Assembly (NCBI GenBank): GCA_035641315.1
Contig: DASQUK010000193.1
Coordinates: 45,710 to 109,709 of the forward strand
Source: DASQUK01 sp035641315
GTDB taxonomy: Bacteria; Actinomycetota; Acidimicrobiia; Acidimicrobiales; VFJN01
DNA: 64,000 bases
Direction: 5' to 3'
Positions 55,608 through 64,000 of this stretch are shown here, piece by piece. Under the pieces are notes generated by a model. It was not told the DNA's origin, made no database searches, and worked only from the letters and a program-made list of their open reading frames with translations. The position numbers were made by a program, and so were the translations under genes. Each line of letters starts with the position of its first letter. Positions within the stretch are counted from its first letter, which is position 1.

Positions 55608-56711
55608 ATGATCATCCGGGGGCAGCCGGCGCGCCAGACTCCGCGGGTGGCGCAGCGGGTCGATGTGGCCGTCATCGGGGCGGGAGCGATGGGGTCGGCG
55701 ACGGCGTGGTGGCTGGCCCGCCGGGGACGGTCGGTGGCGCTGATCGAGCAGTTCGCGCAGGGTCATGCGAGGGGCAGCAGCCACGGAGCCAGCCGGATCT
55801 TCCGCTATGCCTATGCCGATCCGCGCTACGTGCGGATGGCCCAGGAGGCACTGCCGCTGTGGCGTGAGCTGGAAGACGACGTCGGCCAGCCGCTGCTCGA
55901 GATCACGGGCGGGCTGGACCACGGCCGCGCGTCGCTCGTCGAGCCCGTGGCTGAGGCGCTTGCCGCCGGCGGTGTCGACCACGCCCGCCTGACACCGGAA
56001 GCTGCCGTCGAGCGCTGGCCCGGCATGCGCTTCGAGGGCACGGTGATCCACTGCCCCGGAGCCGGCCGCTGCCTCGCCGACGCCTCGGTGCTCGCCCTGC
56101 AGCAGCGGGCCGCATCGCTGGGCGCCGACGTCCGCTTCTCGTCGGGCCCGGCGACGCTGACTTGGACCGAGGACACGGCGACGGTCCGGACCCCCGGCGA
56201 CGAGTGGCGGGCGCACGTCGCCGTGGTCACGGCCGGCGCGTGGCTTCCGACCGTGGTGGGATCGCGGATCGCCCGGCCACCGCTTCGGATCACCCGCGAG
56301 CGGGTCCAGCACTTCCGCCCCGTGCGGCCGGCCGACGAGCCGTCGTGGCCGAGCTTCATCCACCACCGCACGGACGCCTGGCGCTACGGCCTGCTCAGCC
56401 CCGGCGAGGGCGTGAAGGTCGCCGAGCACATGACCGGCCCGGTCGTGGACCCGGACGACGGGCTACCGGCCGAGGCCGATGCCGGGGCGGCGACGGACCG
56501 CGTGCGCCGCTACGTCGAGCACTGGTTCCCCGGCCTCGACCCCGCGCCGATCCACCCAGCCACCTGCCTCTACACCACCACGCCCACCCACGACTTCGTC
56601 CTCGAACGCCAGGGCCCCATCGTGATCGGCTCGGCCTGCAGCGGCCACGGCTTCAAGTTCACGCCGCTGGTGGGCCGCATCCTCGCGGACCTGGCGACGG
56701 CGGCAGGTTGA
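55608..56711 (+). CDS. FAD-dependent amine oxidase of the sarcosine oxidase/SolA type
   Basis: 367 residues from the ATG at 55608; a GTG at 55647 would begin closer to the usual N-terminus. ADP-binding motif DVAVIGAGAMGSATAWWLA, SSHGASRIFRYAYADPRYVRMA after it, as in monomeric sarcosine oxidase and N-methyltryptophan oxidase. Cys in TCLYTTTPTHDFVL sits where the covalent FAD-cysteine of sarcosine oxidase occurs, so covalent flavin is predicted. GSACSGHGFKFTP is the conserved C-terminal loop. The secondary amine oxidised is unknown. Confidence 0.9.
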   Translation: MIIRGQPARQTPRVAQRVDVAVIGAGAMGSATAWWLARRGRSVALIEQFAQGHARGSSHGASRIFRYAYADPRYVRMAQEALPLWRELEDDVGQPLLEITGGLDHGRASLVEPVAEALAAGGVDHARLTPEAAVERWPGMRFEGTVIHCPGAGRCLADASVLALQQRAASLGADVRFSSGPATLTWTEDTATVRTPGDEWRAHVAVVTAGAWLPTVVGSRIARPPLRITRERVQHFRPVRPADEPSWPSFIHHRTDAWRYGLLSPGEGVKVAEHMTGPVVDPDDGLPAEADAGAATDRVRRYVEHWFPGLDPAPIHPATCLYTTTPTHDFVLERQGPIVIGSACSGHGFKFTPLVGRILADLATAAG

Positions 56712-56771
56712 TGCGCCGGCCACGGCAGGCTGAGGTCCTGCGTCACCCGCTACCGGCGGATACTGGACGGC

Positions 56772-57824
56772 GTGTCGACGACCCCGGTGCCTGACCTGCG
56801 CTGGTGGGTGCTGCACGTCGATCTCGACGAGTTCATCGCCGCGGTCGAGATCGCACGCCGGCCCGGGCTGCGGGGCAGGCCGGTGGTCGTCGGCGGGAGG
56901 GGCGACCCGACCCAACGGGCCGTCGTGGCCACTGCCTCGTACGTCGCCCGCGAGTACGGGATCCACTCCGGCATGCCGCTGCGGACCGCCGCCCGGCGCT
57001 GCCCCGATGCCGTGTTCCTGCCGTCCGACCCGCCCGCCTACGAGGCGGTCTCGGAGCGGGTGATGGCCGCGCTGCGCGCGCTGCCCGTGGTGGTCGAGGT
57101 GGCCGGCTGGGACGAGGCGTTCCTGGGGGCCCACACCGACGACCCCGAGGCGCTGGCCGCCGACGTTCAGCGGGCGGTGCGACAGGCGGCAGGGCTGTCC
57201 TGCTCGCTGGGCATCGGCGACAACAAGCTGCGGGCCAAGCTCGCCACCGGCTTCGCCAAGCCCGCCGGCGTCTACCGCCTCACCCGGGACAACTGGTTGC
57301 AGATCATGGCCGATCGACCCACCCAGGCGCTGTGGGGCGTCGGGCCCAAGACCGCCCGGAAGCTGGCTGATGCCGGCATCACCACCGTCGCCGCGCTGGC
57401 CCGGGCCGACCAGGCCGAGTTGGCGAGGCGCTTCGGCCCGACGATGGGGCCGTGGTTCCGCGCCCTCGGCCTGGGTGACGGCGATGCCGACGTCTCCGCC
57501 GAGCGGCGCGTGCCGCGCTCCCGCAGCCGCGAGACCACCTTCCAGCAGGACATCACGGACCGCGCCGCGCTCGACGAGCAGCTGGTGGTGCTGGCCCGGC
57601 GGGTGGCGCAGGACGTCGCCGCCGAGGGGCGGCCGGCCGCGCGGGTGGCGGTGAAGGTGCGGTTCGCGCCGTTCTTCACGCAGGTCCGCAGCATGACCCT
57701 TGCTGCGCCCGCCAGCGACGCCGACGAGATCGCCCGGGCGGCGCTGGTGGTGCTGGACCGCTTCGAGCCCACCCGACCGGTCCGGCTGCTGGGCGTCCGG
57801 GCCGATCTCGTCCCGCCGGAGTGA
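56772..57824 (+). CDS. dinB: DNA polymerase IV (Y family, DinB)
   Basis: 350 residues, GTG start. Catalytic Asp17 in VDLDEFIAAVE and Asp114/Glu115 in GWDEAFL, which has Trp where E. coli has Ile in SIDEAYL. Finger text RAVVATASYVAREYGIHSGM, helix-hairpin-helix LWGVGPKTARKLADAGITTV, and little-finger domain to the end. The protein stops at VPPE without an obvious clamp-binding peptide, as in some actinobacterial DinB paralogues, so it may work without the sliding clamp. Confidence 0.93.
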   Translation: MSTTPVPDLRWWVLHVDLDEFIAAVEIARRPGLRGRPVVVGGRGDPTQRAVVATASYVAREYGIHSGMPLRTAARRCPDAVFLPSDPPAYEAVSERVMAALRALPVVVEVAGWDEAFLGAHTDDPEALAADVQRAVRQAAGLSCSLGIGDNKLRAKLATGFAKPAGVYRLTRDNWLQIMADRPTQALWGVGPKTARKLADAGITTVAALARADQAELARRFGPTMGPWFRALGLGDGDADVSAERRVPRSRSRETTFQQDITDRAALDEQLVVLARRVAQDVAAEGRPAARVAVKVRFAPFFTQVRSMTLAAPASDADEIARAALVVLDRFEPTRPVRLLGVRADLVPPE

Positions 57825-57875
57825 GCGAGCGCAGCGAGCGAACCAGACAGCACAGGGCTGGGCGCGAGGCGCCCG

Positions 57876-57916
57876 GCCTCACAGCGCAGCCTCCGAAGGA
57901 GGCGAAGCTGTGAGGC
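57876..57916. terminator. Nested hairpin between dinB and the convergent small gene
   Basis: GCCTCACAGC (57876-57885) pairs with GCTGTGAGGC (57907-57916), and inside it GCCTCC-GAA-GGAGGC forms a second stem. It immediately follows the stop of the minus-strand gene at 57917 and lies 50 bases after dinB, so it can end both transcripts. No long T-run. Confidence 0.6.
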
Positions 57917-58099
57917 TCAGGCCGCGACCGAGTCGGCACGGCGCCGGCCGAGTCCGCGGCCGAACCGCTGGGCGCCGCGGGCGCCGCAGTAGCAGTGCCA
58001 GTGGACGACCGGGCCGTCGGGGGTGTTGACCAGTGACTCGATGGCGCGGGCGCCGAGCAGTACCCGGCTGCGGTGGTGGGGGCAGTGGATCTCGAACAT
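57917..58099 (-). CDS. 60-residue Cys/His-rich small protein
   Basis: ATG at 58099 with TACGGT 6 nt upstream (leaderless). It reads MFEIHCPHHRSRVLLGARAI, then VVHWHCYCGARGAQRFGRG. Cys6, His8, His9, His33, Cys/Cys in HCYCG can form a zinc site. Short proteins with HC-xH and CxCG are frequent in actinobacteria, and their function is unknown. Basic tail suggests nucleic acid or protein contact. It lies between dinB and the divergent MocR gene. Confidence 0.6.
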   Translation of the reverse strand: MFEIHCPHHRSRVLLGARAIESLVNTPDGPVVHWHCYCGARGAQRFGRGLGRRRADSVAA

Positions 58100-58154
58100 G
58101 GGACGACCGTACGGGCAAAGTGGATCGTTGGTAAGGTCCAGTTCATAACCTTCT

Positions 58155-59603
58155 ATGCGTACCAGTTCCGCCGAGGTCCTCATCGAGCTGGACCGGACAC
58201 GGCCCCGCGGGTTGCGGGCCCAGATCGAGGACGAGCTGCGGGAGGCCATCCGGTCGGGCCGGCTGGCTCCCGGCACGCCGCTGCCCTCGACCCGCGCCCT
58301 GGCCGCCGACCTCGACGTCACCCGCGGTGTCGTGGTGGCCGCCTATGACCAGCTGCTGGCGGAGGGATACCTGGCGTCCCGCCCGGGCTCGGGCACCGTC
58401 GTCAACGCGACCGGCGGTGTCCGCCCGGCGGCCCGCCGGCCGCGCCGCGACGACAGCCCGGTGATCGTCGACTTCACACCCGGGCTCCCCGATCTCGACC
58501 TCTTCCCCCGTGCCGCGTGGCTGCGGGTGTCCCGCGCCGCCCTGCAATCGGTGCCGGGCCCGCAGCTCGGCTACGCGGACCCCCGCGGCCTGCCGCAGCT
58601 GCGCGAGGCGGTGGCCGACTACCTGGGGCGGGTCCGGGGAGTGAGCACCGACGCCGACCACGTGGTGATCTGCAACGGGTTCGGCCACGGGCTGAGCCTG
58701 GTGGTCCGGGCGTTCCTGGACACCGGGCGCGACCTGGTCGCTGTCGAGGATCCCGGCCACGACGGTCCCCGGACCGAGATCGAATGGGTCGGCGCGCGGT
58801 ACCGCGGCATCGAGGTCGACGCTGACGGCATCGTGGTGGACGCCTTGCGGCGGTCGCCGGCCCGCGCCGTGCTGCTGACGCCCGCCCATCAGTTCCCGAC
58901 CGGGGCCGTGCTCTCGCCCGCACGTCGACCCGAGCTCGCCGCCTGGGCGCAGGACGTCGACGGCTACGTGGTGGAGGACGACTACGACGCCGAGTACCGC
59001 TACGACCGCCACCCGGTCGGCGCGCTGCAGGGCGTCGCGCCCGACCGCGTCGTGTACGGCGGCACGCTCTCCAAGAGCCTGGCCCCGGGGCTGCGCCTGG
59101 GCTGGCTGGTGGTACCTCCCGCCCTGCTCGACCCGATCGTCACCGGCCGCCACCTCGTCGATCACGCCACGTCCTCGTTCACGCAGGCCGCGGCGGCCGA
59201 GCTCCTTGCCAACGGCGATCTCGACCGGCACCTGCGCCGCACCCGGCGCATCTACCGCCAGCGGCGCGACGCTCTGGTAGCGGCGCTGGCCCGCTGGTTC
59301 CCGGGCGCGACGCCGAGCGGCATCGCCGCTGGCCTCCAGGTGCTGGTGACGCTGCCGCCCGAGCTCGACGAGGCCGGCGTCGCCCAGCGGGCGCTGGCCG
59401 CGGGCGTGCGGGTCCATCCGTTGGGCCGCTATCGCGTCAACCGCCGATCCGACCGCCCACCTGCCCTGGTGCTGGGCTACGGGCAGCTGACGCCGGAACA
59501 GATCGAGCACGGCATTCGCCTGCTCGCCGGGGCCAGTTCTCAGGCGACCAGCCCGGCGATGAGGTTGACGCCGCCGGCCACGATCACCACGCCGAACACA
59601 TAG
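58155..59603 (+). CDS. MocR/PdxR-type regulator (GntR helix-turn-helix fused to aminotransferase)
   Basis: 482 residues. N-terminal GntR winged helix: IEDELREAIRSGRLAPGTPL, PSTRALAADLDVTRGVVVAAY and LLAEGYLASRPGSGTVV. The C-terminal fold-type I aminotransferase domain has EDDYDAEYRYDRHP and PLP Lys307 in YGGTLSKSLAPGLRLGW. MocR proteins regulate vitamin B6 or amino acid pathways using PLP; no such target gene is adjacent. The last 21 residues overlap the convergent DUF1345 gene by 64 bases and look non-native. Confidence 0.93.
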   Translation: MRTSSAEVLIELDRTRPRGLRAQIEDELREAIRSGRLAPGTPLPSTRALAADLDVTRGVVVAAYDQLLAEGYLASRPGSGTVVNATGGVRPAARRPRRDDSPVIVDFTPGLPDLDLFPRAAWLRVSRAALQSVPGPQLGYADPRGLPQLREAVADYLGRVRGVSTDADHVVICNGFGHGLSLVVRAFLDTGRDLVAVEDPGHDGPRTEIEWVGARYRGIEVDADGIVVDALRRSPARAVLLTPAHQFPTGAVLSPARRPELAAWAQDVDGYVVEDDYDAEYRYDRHPVGALQGVAPDRVVYGGTLSKSLAPGLRLGWLVVPPALLDPIVTGRHLVDHATSSFTQAAAAELLANGDLDRHLRRTRRIYRQRRDALVAALARWFPGATPSGIAAGLQVLVTLPPELDEAGVAQRALAAGVRVHPLGRYRVNRRSDRPPALVLGYGQLTPEQIEHGIRLLAGASSQATSPAMRLTPPATITTPNT

Positions 59604-60223
59604 GACAACAACGAGTGCCCGAGCACGGCGCGGCGGAGCTTGCGGTCGCGGAGATTCGTGTCGGACACCTGGTACGTCATGCCGATGGTGAAGGCGACGT
59701 AGGCGAAGTCGCGGTAGGTGGGCGGCTCGGGCCTGTCGGGGTGACCGAAGTCGATGCCGCCGGCGGGACGGCTGAAGTACAGGTGGGCGTAGCGCAGGGT
59801 GAAGACGGTGTTGACCACCGTCCACGACAGGACCACCGTCAGCGTGGCGATGGCGATGTGCGCCACGCGCACCCCGCCGGACTCCCGGCCCGCCTGCCCC
59901 AGCGCGAAGCCCACGGCCAAGAGGCTGACGAGGCTCGCGCCGAGCAGCAGCAACCCGGCCGTCCCCCGGGTCTCGTCCTCACGCGTGGCGAGCTCGCCGG
60001 TGTGGCGACCGTCGGCTCGGGCGATGATCGGCCCGACCGCGGCGAGGAACACCAGCGCGCTCGCGTTCCAGCCCGCGATCAGGGCCAGCTCCCAGGTGGC
60101 CGGCGCCAGGAGGACGAGCCCGACGGTCAAGCCGATCGAGGCCGCGACGACCAGGCGCCGCAGCGCCGGCGCGTGCCAGCCCACCCAGCGGTGGTAGATC
60201 GTCGGCGAAGGGGCGGTCGGCAT
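59540..60223 (-). CDS. DUF1345 membrane protein
   Basis: 227 residues with five membrane segments. Family text: LIAGWNASALVFLAAVGPII, TRGTAGLLLLGASLVSLLAV, and the signature DFAYVAFTIGMTYQVSDTNL followed by LRRAVLGHSLLSYVFGVVIV. Function unknown. Its 3' end overlaps the MocR gene tail, tail to tail. Confidence 0.9.
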   Translation of the reverse strand: MPTAPSPTIYHRWVGWHAPALRRLVVAASIGLTVGLVLLAPATWELALIAGWNASALVFLAAVGPIIARADGRHTGELATREDETRGTAGLLLLGASLVSLLAVGFALGQAGRESGGVRVAHIAIATLTVVLSWTVVNTVFTLRYAHLYFSRPAGGIDFGHPDRPEPPTYRDFAYVAFTIGMTYQVSDTNLRDRKLRRAVLGHSLLSYVFGVVIVAGGVNLIAGLVA

Positions 60224-60255
60224 GCCCGAAGGCGACCTCGCAGTTAGTGCCTAGC

Positions 60256-62154
60256 TCAGGCGGGCACGGTGCCGGCAAAGTAGCGCTGCGCCAGCGACCA
60301 GGCCGCCCGCCCGCAGGCCGTCCCGATCCTGCGGCCCTCGAAGTCGTCGGCCGGGATGTGGATCCCACCGAAGATCCGCGAGATGCCGGCCTGGTCGGCG
60401 GCGTCGAAGTAGGTGGCCCACTGGAGGGTCACGTCACGGCTGGGGCCCGCCTCGGTGACGAGGTCGCCGGCAGGGACCGTCCACTGCGAGATGCCGCCGG
60501 GAAAGTACGGGTCGCCGGTGAACGCGCTCATGACCTCGGCGGCGGCGCGGCTGAACGTACTGTGCCCGGACACGTAGCCCGCGAACGCCGGCGTCACGAA
60601 CGTCGCCCGCTGGTAGGGGACCCAGTCGACGGCGCGGATCCACCCGACCCCGCTGGCCTCGTCGGCGGGGTCCCCGGGGTTGCCTCGCCAGGCCCTGACC
60701 GCGACCTCGCCCAGATGGTCGGCCAGGTGCTCGTGGCGCTGGCTGCCGGCACTCGATGCCGGGGTGACCACCTCGATCAGCCCGGGGACGAGCGGCAACC
60801 CGTCGGGGTCGTACGCCGCCCCTGCCGGATCGCTCGACTGCCCCTTGGCGCCCATGTAGCGGATCATCGAGATGGGCCGGGCCGAGTCGTAATACCCCTT
60901 GACACCCCACGCCGCCACCGCGGCGTCGTGCACGGCGCCGTTCAGGGCGAAGTACAGCTTGACGTCCCATTCCAACCGGTCGAGCTCGGGGCCGTCACCG
61001 CCGATCCGGCGAACGAAGCTGGGGGTGTCGGAGACCTCGTTGGCAATGCTGTTCCAGTGGCCGGGCGGCGTCTCCGAGTCGGGCCCGTCGGCCCAGAACT
61101 CGGCCAGGGCGCGGGCGAAGTCACCCCGGCGCACCTCGTTGGGTGCGTAGGGCTCACCCGTGGACGGGTTGACGTCGTGGCCGTCGCCGTCGTTGGTGCC
61201 GAGCGGGTTGTCGCCGATGGCGCCGGGCCCGATGTCGATCGTGGCGCCGTCGGCCGGATCCAGCACACTGCTGTCGCGCAGGACGGCGACCGCGGCCTGC
61301 TTGAAGGCGTCCGCGCTCGCCGCGTCGCCGCCCAACTGCGGCGGCGGTCCCGGGTCGACGGGTAGCCCTTCGGCCGAGCCCGAAAGCCCGAACGTGTCCA
61401 CCCGCCCCCAGTGCGGACCCACGAACCGCTGGATGTTGCCCGGGATCGGCTGGCCGTTCTGCGCCACCTGCCGGGCGAGGGCCAGGGGCTGCCACCGGTT
61501 CGGGTCGCGCATCGGGGCGCCCGGATCGGCCACCACCAGCGGCTGGTTCACCGGTCGGTAGGTGGTGTCCGTGTAGCGGCGCTCCTCGAGGGCGCCGTCG
61601 TCGCGCCCGGCGGCGATGACCGCCGCCGCGATGCGGTTGCCCAGGGCCGCCGGCGAGTCGCCCTCGGTGCTGGTGAAGTCGGTGCGGTAGCAGAGCGACT
61701 CCATGGTCGCGACCAGCTCGTCGAACGTCGCCTGGAGCCCCGCCGCCCGCGAGTAGCGGTGGAGCAGCACGCGATAGGCGGCGTAGCTGATCGCCGCCTC
61801 GCGAGCGGCGCCAACGTCGTCGGCTTCCTGCTTCTCGTCGACGAAGTAGCCGTCGCCGTCGGGGTCGTAGGCCGCCCAGGCGTCCCACATGGCGGCCGAG
61901 GTGTGGAACAGGTTGCGGGCGTGGACCGTGGGGGCGGGCACGTCACGGCGGATCGCGTCGAGCAGCGCCTCGTCCCACACGCGGGCCACCGACCGGCCGC
62001 CGAGGTCCGCGCGCTCGCAGCCGTCGATCACGTAGCCGTCCGGCGACGACTCCGACGACTCCGACGCATCCGAGCCCGACGAGCCGGTGCATGCCGGCAG
62101 CGCCATGACGGCGACAACCAGGGCTGCGCCACCCCACCCCCGGACCGCGCTCAT
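60256..62154 (-). CDS. Vanadium-haloperoxidase-like (PAP2-related) lipoprotein
   Basis: 632 residues. Lipoprotein signal with lipobox ALPAC (Cys22), then a Ser/Asp-rich linker. The haloperoxidase-like fold occupies the rest: NLFHTSAAMWDAWAAY, YAAYRVLLHRYS, the phosphate/vanadate motif GYVSGHSTFSRAAAEV (~528) and GGIHIPADDFEGRRIG with the late His (~599). Such proteins bind vanadate or phosphate; whether it halogenates or dephosphorylates is open. ATG overlaps the CRTAC1 stop (ATGA), so the two secreted proteins are coupled. Confidence 0.88.
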   Translation of the reverse strand: MSAVRGWGGAALVVAVMALPACTGSSGSDASESSESSPDGYVIDGCERADLGGRSVARVWDEALLDAIRRDVPAPTVHARNLFHTSAAMWDAWAAYDPDGDGYFVDEKQEADDVGAAREAAISYAAYRVLLHRYSRAAGLQATFDELVATMESLCYRTDFTSTEGDSPAALGNRIAAAVIAAGRDDGALEERRYTDTTYRPVNQPLVVADPGAPMRDPNRWQPLALARQVAQNGQPIPGNIQRFVGPHWGRVDTFGLSGSAEGLPVDPGPPPQLGGDAASADAFKQAAVAVLRDSSVLDPADGATIDIGPGAIGDNPLGTNDGDGHDVNPSTGEPYAPNEVRRGDFARALAEFWADGPDSETPPGHWNSIANEVSDTPSFVRRIGGDGPELDRLEWDVKLYFALNGAVHDAAVAAWGVKGYYDSARPISMIRYMGAKGQSSDPAGAAYDPDGLPLVPGLIEVVTPASSAGSQRHEHLADHLGEVAVRAWRGNPGDPADEASGVGWIRAVDWVPYQRATFVTPAFAGYVSGHSTFSRAAAEVMSAFTGDPYFPGGISQWTVPAGDLVTEAGPSRDVTLQWATYFDAADQAGISRIFGGIHIPADDFEGRRIGTACGRAAWSLAQRYFAGTVPA

Positions 62155-63908
62155 CCCGATGGCTCCACGACCAGGACCTGGTTGGCGGGCACGTCGTCGA
62201 GGGTGGTCTCGTCGCCGCCGGGCCAGGTGACCACGAGCTCGCGCACCTGCGACGCGCCGCCCAGCCCGAAGTGCGCGCGCGGGTCCTCCGACGAGATGTA
62301 GCTGCTCCCGGCCCGCAGCTCCCGGCTGAGCGTCCGGCCGTCGGGCAACGACGCCGTGATCACCGCGCCCGGGAAGAAGCCGTCGAGCTCGACCTCGAGC
62401 CAGTTGCCGCTGGCAGCCACGTTCTCGAGCAGCACGAGCGGGCCGCCGATGGTGCCGACGGCGACGTCGAGGTCGCCGTCGTTGTCGTAGTCGGCGGCCG
62501 CGCTCCCCCGGGCCAGCAGGCGGCCGACGTCGGCCAGCCCGGCTGCCGCACCCACGTCCTCGAACCGCGCCGGCGCCCCTTGCGCGGCGAGGTTGCCGAA
62601 CGCCTGCAGCGGCTCGGCGTCGTCGCCCAGGTCGTCGACGGGGATGTCGCCGTTGGCGACCAACAGGTCGACGTCGGTGTCGAGGTCGAGGTCGCCCCAC
62701 GACACGCCCCACCCCGTGGCGCCCGCCAGGTCGGGCCCCAGCTCGCGCCGGACGTCCACGAACGAGGGCTCGACCACGCCGGACGCGTCGCCGCGGGACA
62801 CGCCCCGGAATACGCCATGTTCCTGGCCACGGGCGTTGGTCACGAACAGGTCGGCCCGGCCGTCGCCGTCGTAGTCGGCCGCGGCGACACCCATGCCGGC
62901 GTTGGGGTCGGCGACGTTGGCCCTGGCCGCCAGCTCCTCGAAGCGGAACCCCAGGCCGGCCGGGTCGGCCTCGGCGCCGCCCGGCCAGGGGACGTTGTCG
63001 TACAGGCGGTTGGGCTTGGTGTCGTTGGCGACGTAGAGGTCGAGGTCGCCGTCGCCCTCGAGGTCGGAGAACAGCGCGCCGAGCCCGTACTCGAAGTTGG
63101 CCACCTCGAGGCCCGCCTCCATCCCCACCTCGCGGAACGTGACCCGCCCGCCGTCGGCCGGCCCCTCGTTGAGGTAGAGCAGGTCGCGCACCCCCGTGTA
63201 CGTGTTGGGGAAGCCCTGCGTGGCCCCCTCCACCGGGCTGCCGAGGTTGGCGTAGCCGGCGAGGAACAGGTCGGGCCAGCCGTCGCCGTCGACGTCGCCC
63301 ACGGCGGCCCCTGCGTACCAGCCGACGGCCGTCGCCCCGGCATCGTCGGCGCCCTCGGTGAAGGTGCCGTCGCCCTCGTTCCACAGCAGCGCCCCCGCCT
63401 CGGCGCCCGTGACGTACAGGTCGGTGTGGCCGTCGAGGTCGAAGTCGGCCGCCACGCAACCGTTGCCGCGGGCGGCGAGGTCGGCACCCGAGCCCTCGCT
63501 GACGTCGACGAACCGACCGCCCACGTTGTGGAACAGCGCGTTGCCGGGCAGCCCACCGGCAGCCCCCCAGCGGTCGGCCTCGTCCTCGGCGTAGGAGTTG
63601 ACGGCGAACAGGTCGAGCCAGCCGTCGCCGTCGTAGTCGAGCCAGCAGACCCCGGCCCCCTGCATCGCCGCCGGGTCGGCGGTGACGTCCCACCGGAACG
63701 CGCCGTGACGGAAGTCGAGCCCCACGTCGGCGGCCGCATCGGCCAGGGCGATACGCGAGGGACCGGGGCGCGCGTCCGCCGTGGTGCCTGCCAACGGCCG
63801 GGACCCGCTGTCGGCGGGGCCATCGTCGGCCCGGTCGACCTCGGCCGAGCAGGCGGCTGCGAGGAGGACCGCGGCGATGGCTGCACCCGTGCTGCGGTAG
63901 GACCTCAC
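62151..63908 (-). CDS. CRTAC1-type FG-GAP/VCBS repeat lipoprotein with UnbV/ASPIC end
   Basis: 585 residues, GTG start. Lipobox LLAAAC at ~20. At least seven Ca-binding FG-GAP repeats of the D-x-D-x-D-x-x-x-D-L kind (WLDYDGDGWLDLF, DFDLDGHTDLYV, DVDGDGWPDLFLAG, DLEGDGDLDLYV, DYDGDGRADLFV, DLDLDTDVDLLVAN, DYDNDGDLDVAVG) form a beta-propeller. The C-terminal UnbV/ASPIC part has GNWLEVELDG and VVTWPGG. A surface binding protein is likely. Its start overlaps the permease stop. Confidence 0.92.
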   Translation of the reverse strand: MRSYRSTGAAIAAVLLAAACSAEVDRADDGPADSGSRPLAGTTADARPGPSRIALADAAADVGLDFRHGAFRWDVTADPAAMQGAGVCWLDYDGDGWLDLFAVNSYAEDEADRWGAAGGLPGNALFHNVGGRFVDVSEGSGADLAARGNGCVAADFDLDGHTDLYVTGAEAGALLWNEGDGTFTEGADDAGATAVGWYAGAAVGDVDGDGWPDLFLAGYANLGSPVEGATQGFPNTYTGVRDLLYLNEGPADGGRVTFREVGMEAGLEVANFEYGLGALFSDLEGDGDLDLYVANDTKPNRLYDNVPWPGGAEADPAGLGFRFEELAARANVADPNAGMGVAAADYDGDGRADLFVTNARGQEHGVFRGVSRGDASGVVEPSFVDVRRELGPDLAGATGWGVSWGDLDLDTDVDLLVANGDIPVDDLGDDAEPLQAFGNLAAQGAPARFEDVGAAAGLADVGRLLARGSAAADYDNDGDLDVAVGTIGGPLVLLENVAASGNWLEVELDGFFPGAVITASLPDGRTLSRELRAGSSYISSEDPRAHFGLGGASQVRELVVTWPGGDETTLDDVPANQVLVVEPSG

Positions 63909-64000
63909 ACCACGCCGCGGGCCGCCCGGCGGCGCTTCGACAGCGCGTCGACCAGCACCGCGGCGACCAGGACCAGGCCGGTGATCACGAACCTCGTGCC
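63905..64000 (-). CDS. ABC transporter permease, C-terminal end (ribose/RbsC type)
   Basis: Only the last 31 residues are in the window: GTRFVITGLVLVAAVLVDAL, then SKRRRAARGVV and a stop. This is the closing helix and basic tail of RbsC/sugar-type ABC permeases (x-GLVLxxAVxxDxLSRRR). The rest lies to the right of the window. The stop overlaps the CRTAC1 GTG start, so the transporter and the two secreted proteins may be one operon. Confidence 0.65.
   Translation of the reverse strand, partial: GTRFVITGLVLVAAVLVDALSKRRRAARGVV

Overview
GC-rich (about 70%) chromosomal DNA, densely packed, with GTG/ATG starts and many 4-base ATGA/GTGA stop-start overlaps. A wax-ester/TAG synthase, mycothiol-era DinB/MDMPI-fold proteins, a GPGG-motif small membrane protein, a DUF2231 protein and many TAnnnT boxes 6-9 nt before start codons (leaderless transcripts) point to Actinomycetota. 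Acidimicrobiia is possible but I cannot fix the class. I found no rRNA, tRNA, CRISPR array, transposase or phage genes.

Layout. 1-14.4 kb holds small regulatory and stress modules: a hydrolase end, a broken PIN-toxin relic, a quinone-reductase-type enzyme, an ArsR/SRPBCC pair with an operator over its start codon, an SDR, a CGNR regulator, an ECF42 sigma factor with its DGPF (YciI) partner, a Ser/Thr kinase, a phospholipase-D protein, an alcohol dehydrogenase, and an SDR-SRPBCC-topoisomerase IB run. 14.4-24.5 kb is a catabolic block resembling atu/liu pathways: biotin-dependent acyl-CoA carboxylase (beta, alpha), AtuA, TetR, a metal-dependent MDMPI-fold protein, a methylglutaconyl-CoA-hydratase-like crotonase and a nitronate monooxygenase-like flavoprotein. 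A divergent SDR faces it across one palindrome that covers both -35 regions. 24.5-35 kb carries two 2OG-Fe oxygenases, an epoxide hydrolase, hemolysin III, WS/DGAT, a lipase-like hydrolase, an adenylate kinase and a secreted amylopullulanase.

35-53 kb is the most striking region. It is one minus-strand, largely translationally coupled operon: ring-opening amidohydrolase (barbiturase/cyanurate hydrolase family), carbamate kinase, DUF2877, FdrA, DUF1116, a three-subunit form-II molybdenum hydroxylase with a CoxG protein, a nitrilase-fold amidase and HyuA. Then comes an intervening block, followed by HyuB and an acyl-CoA synthetase. I read this as a pathway that hydroxylates and opens a pyrimidine-like ring and recovers the carbamoyl group as carbamoyl phosphate and ATP. 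The proposed key step is phosphorolysis of ureidomalonate, the one-carbon-longer homologue of oxalurate.

53-64 kb has a tandem dimeric-barrel protein, CBS and Rieske/AsnC small proteins around a shared promoter region, a covalent-flavin amine oxidase, a DinB polymerase, a MocR regulator, a DUF1345 protein, and the coupled pair of secreted CRTAC1 and vanadium-haloperoxidase-like lipoproteins after the end of an ABC permease.

The window also holds several families of dispersed palindromes: a 47-bp one in three copies, a 40-bp one in two copies, GAGGCAATAGGG-type repeats, and others. Some are read through as the C-terminal tails of proteins (CoxG, DUF2877, HyuB), in the manner of palindromic elements inserted in coding sequence. 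A 92-bp unit is repeated three times between hyuB and hyuA.
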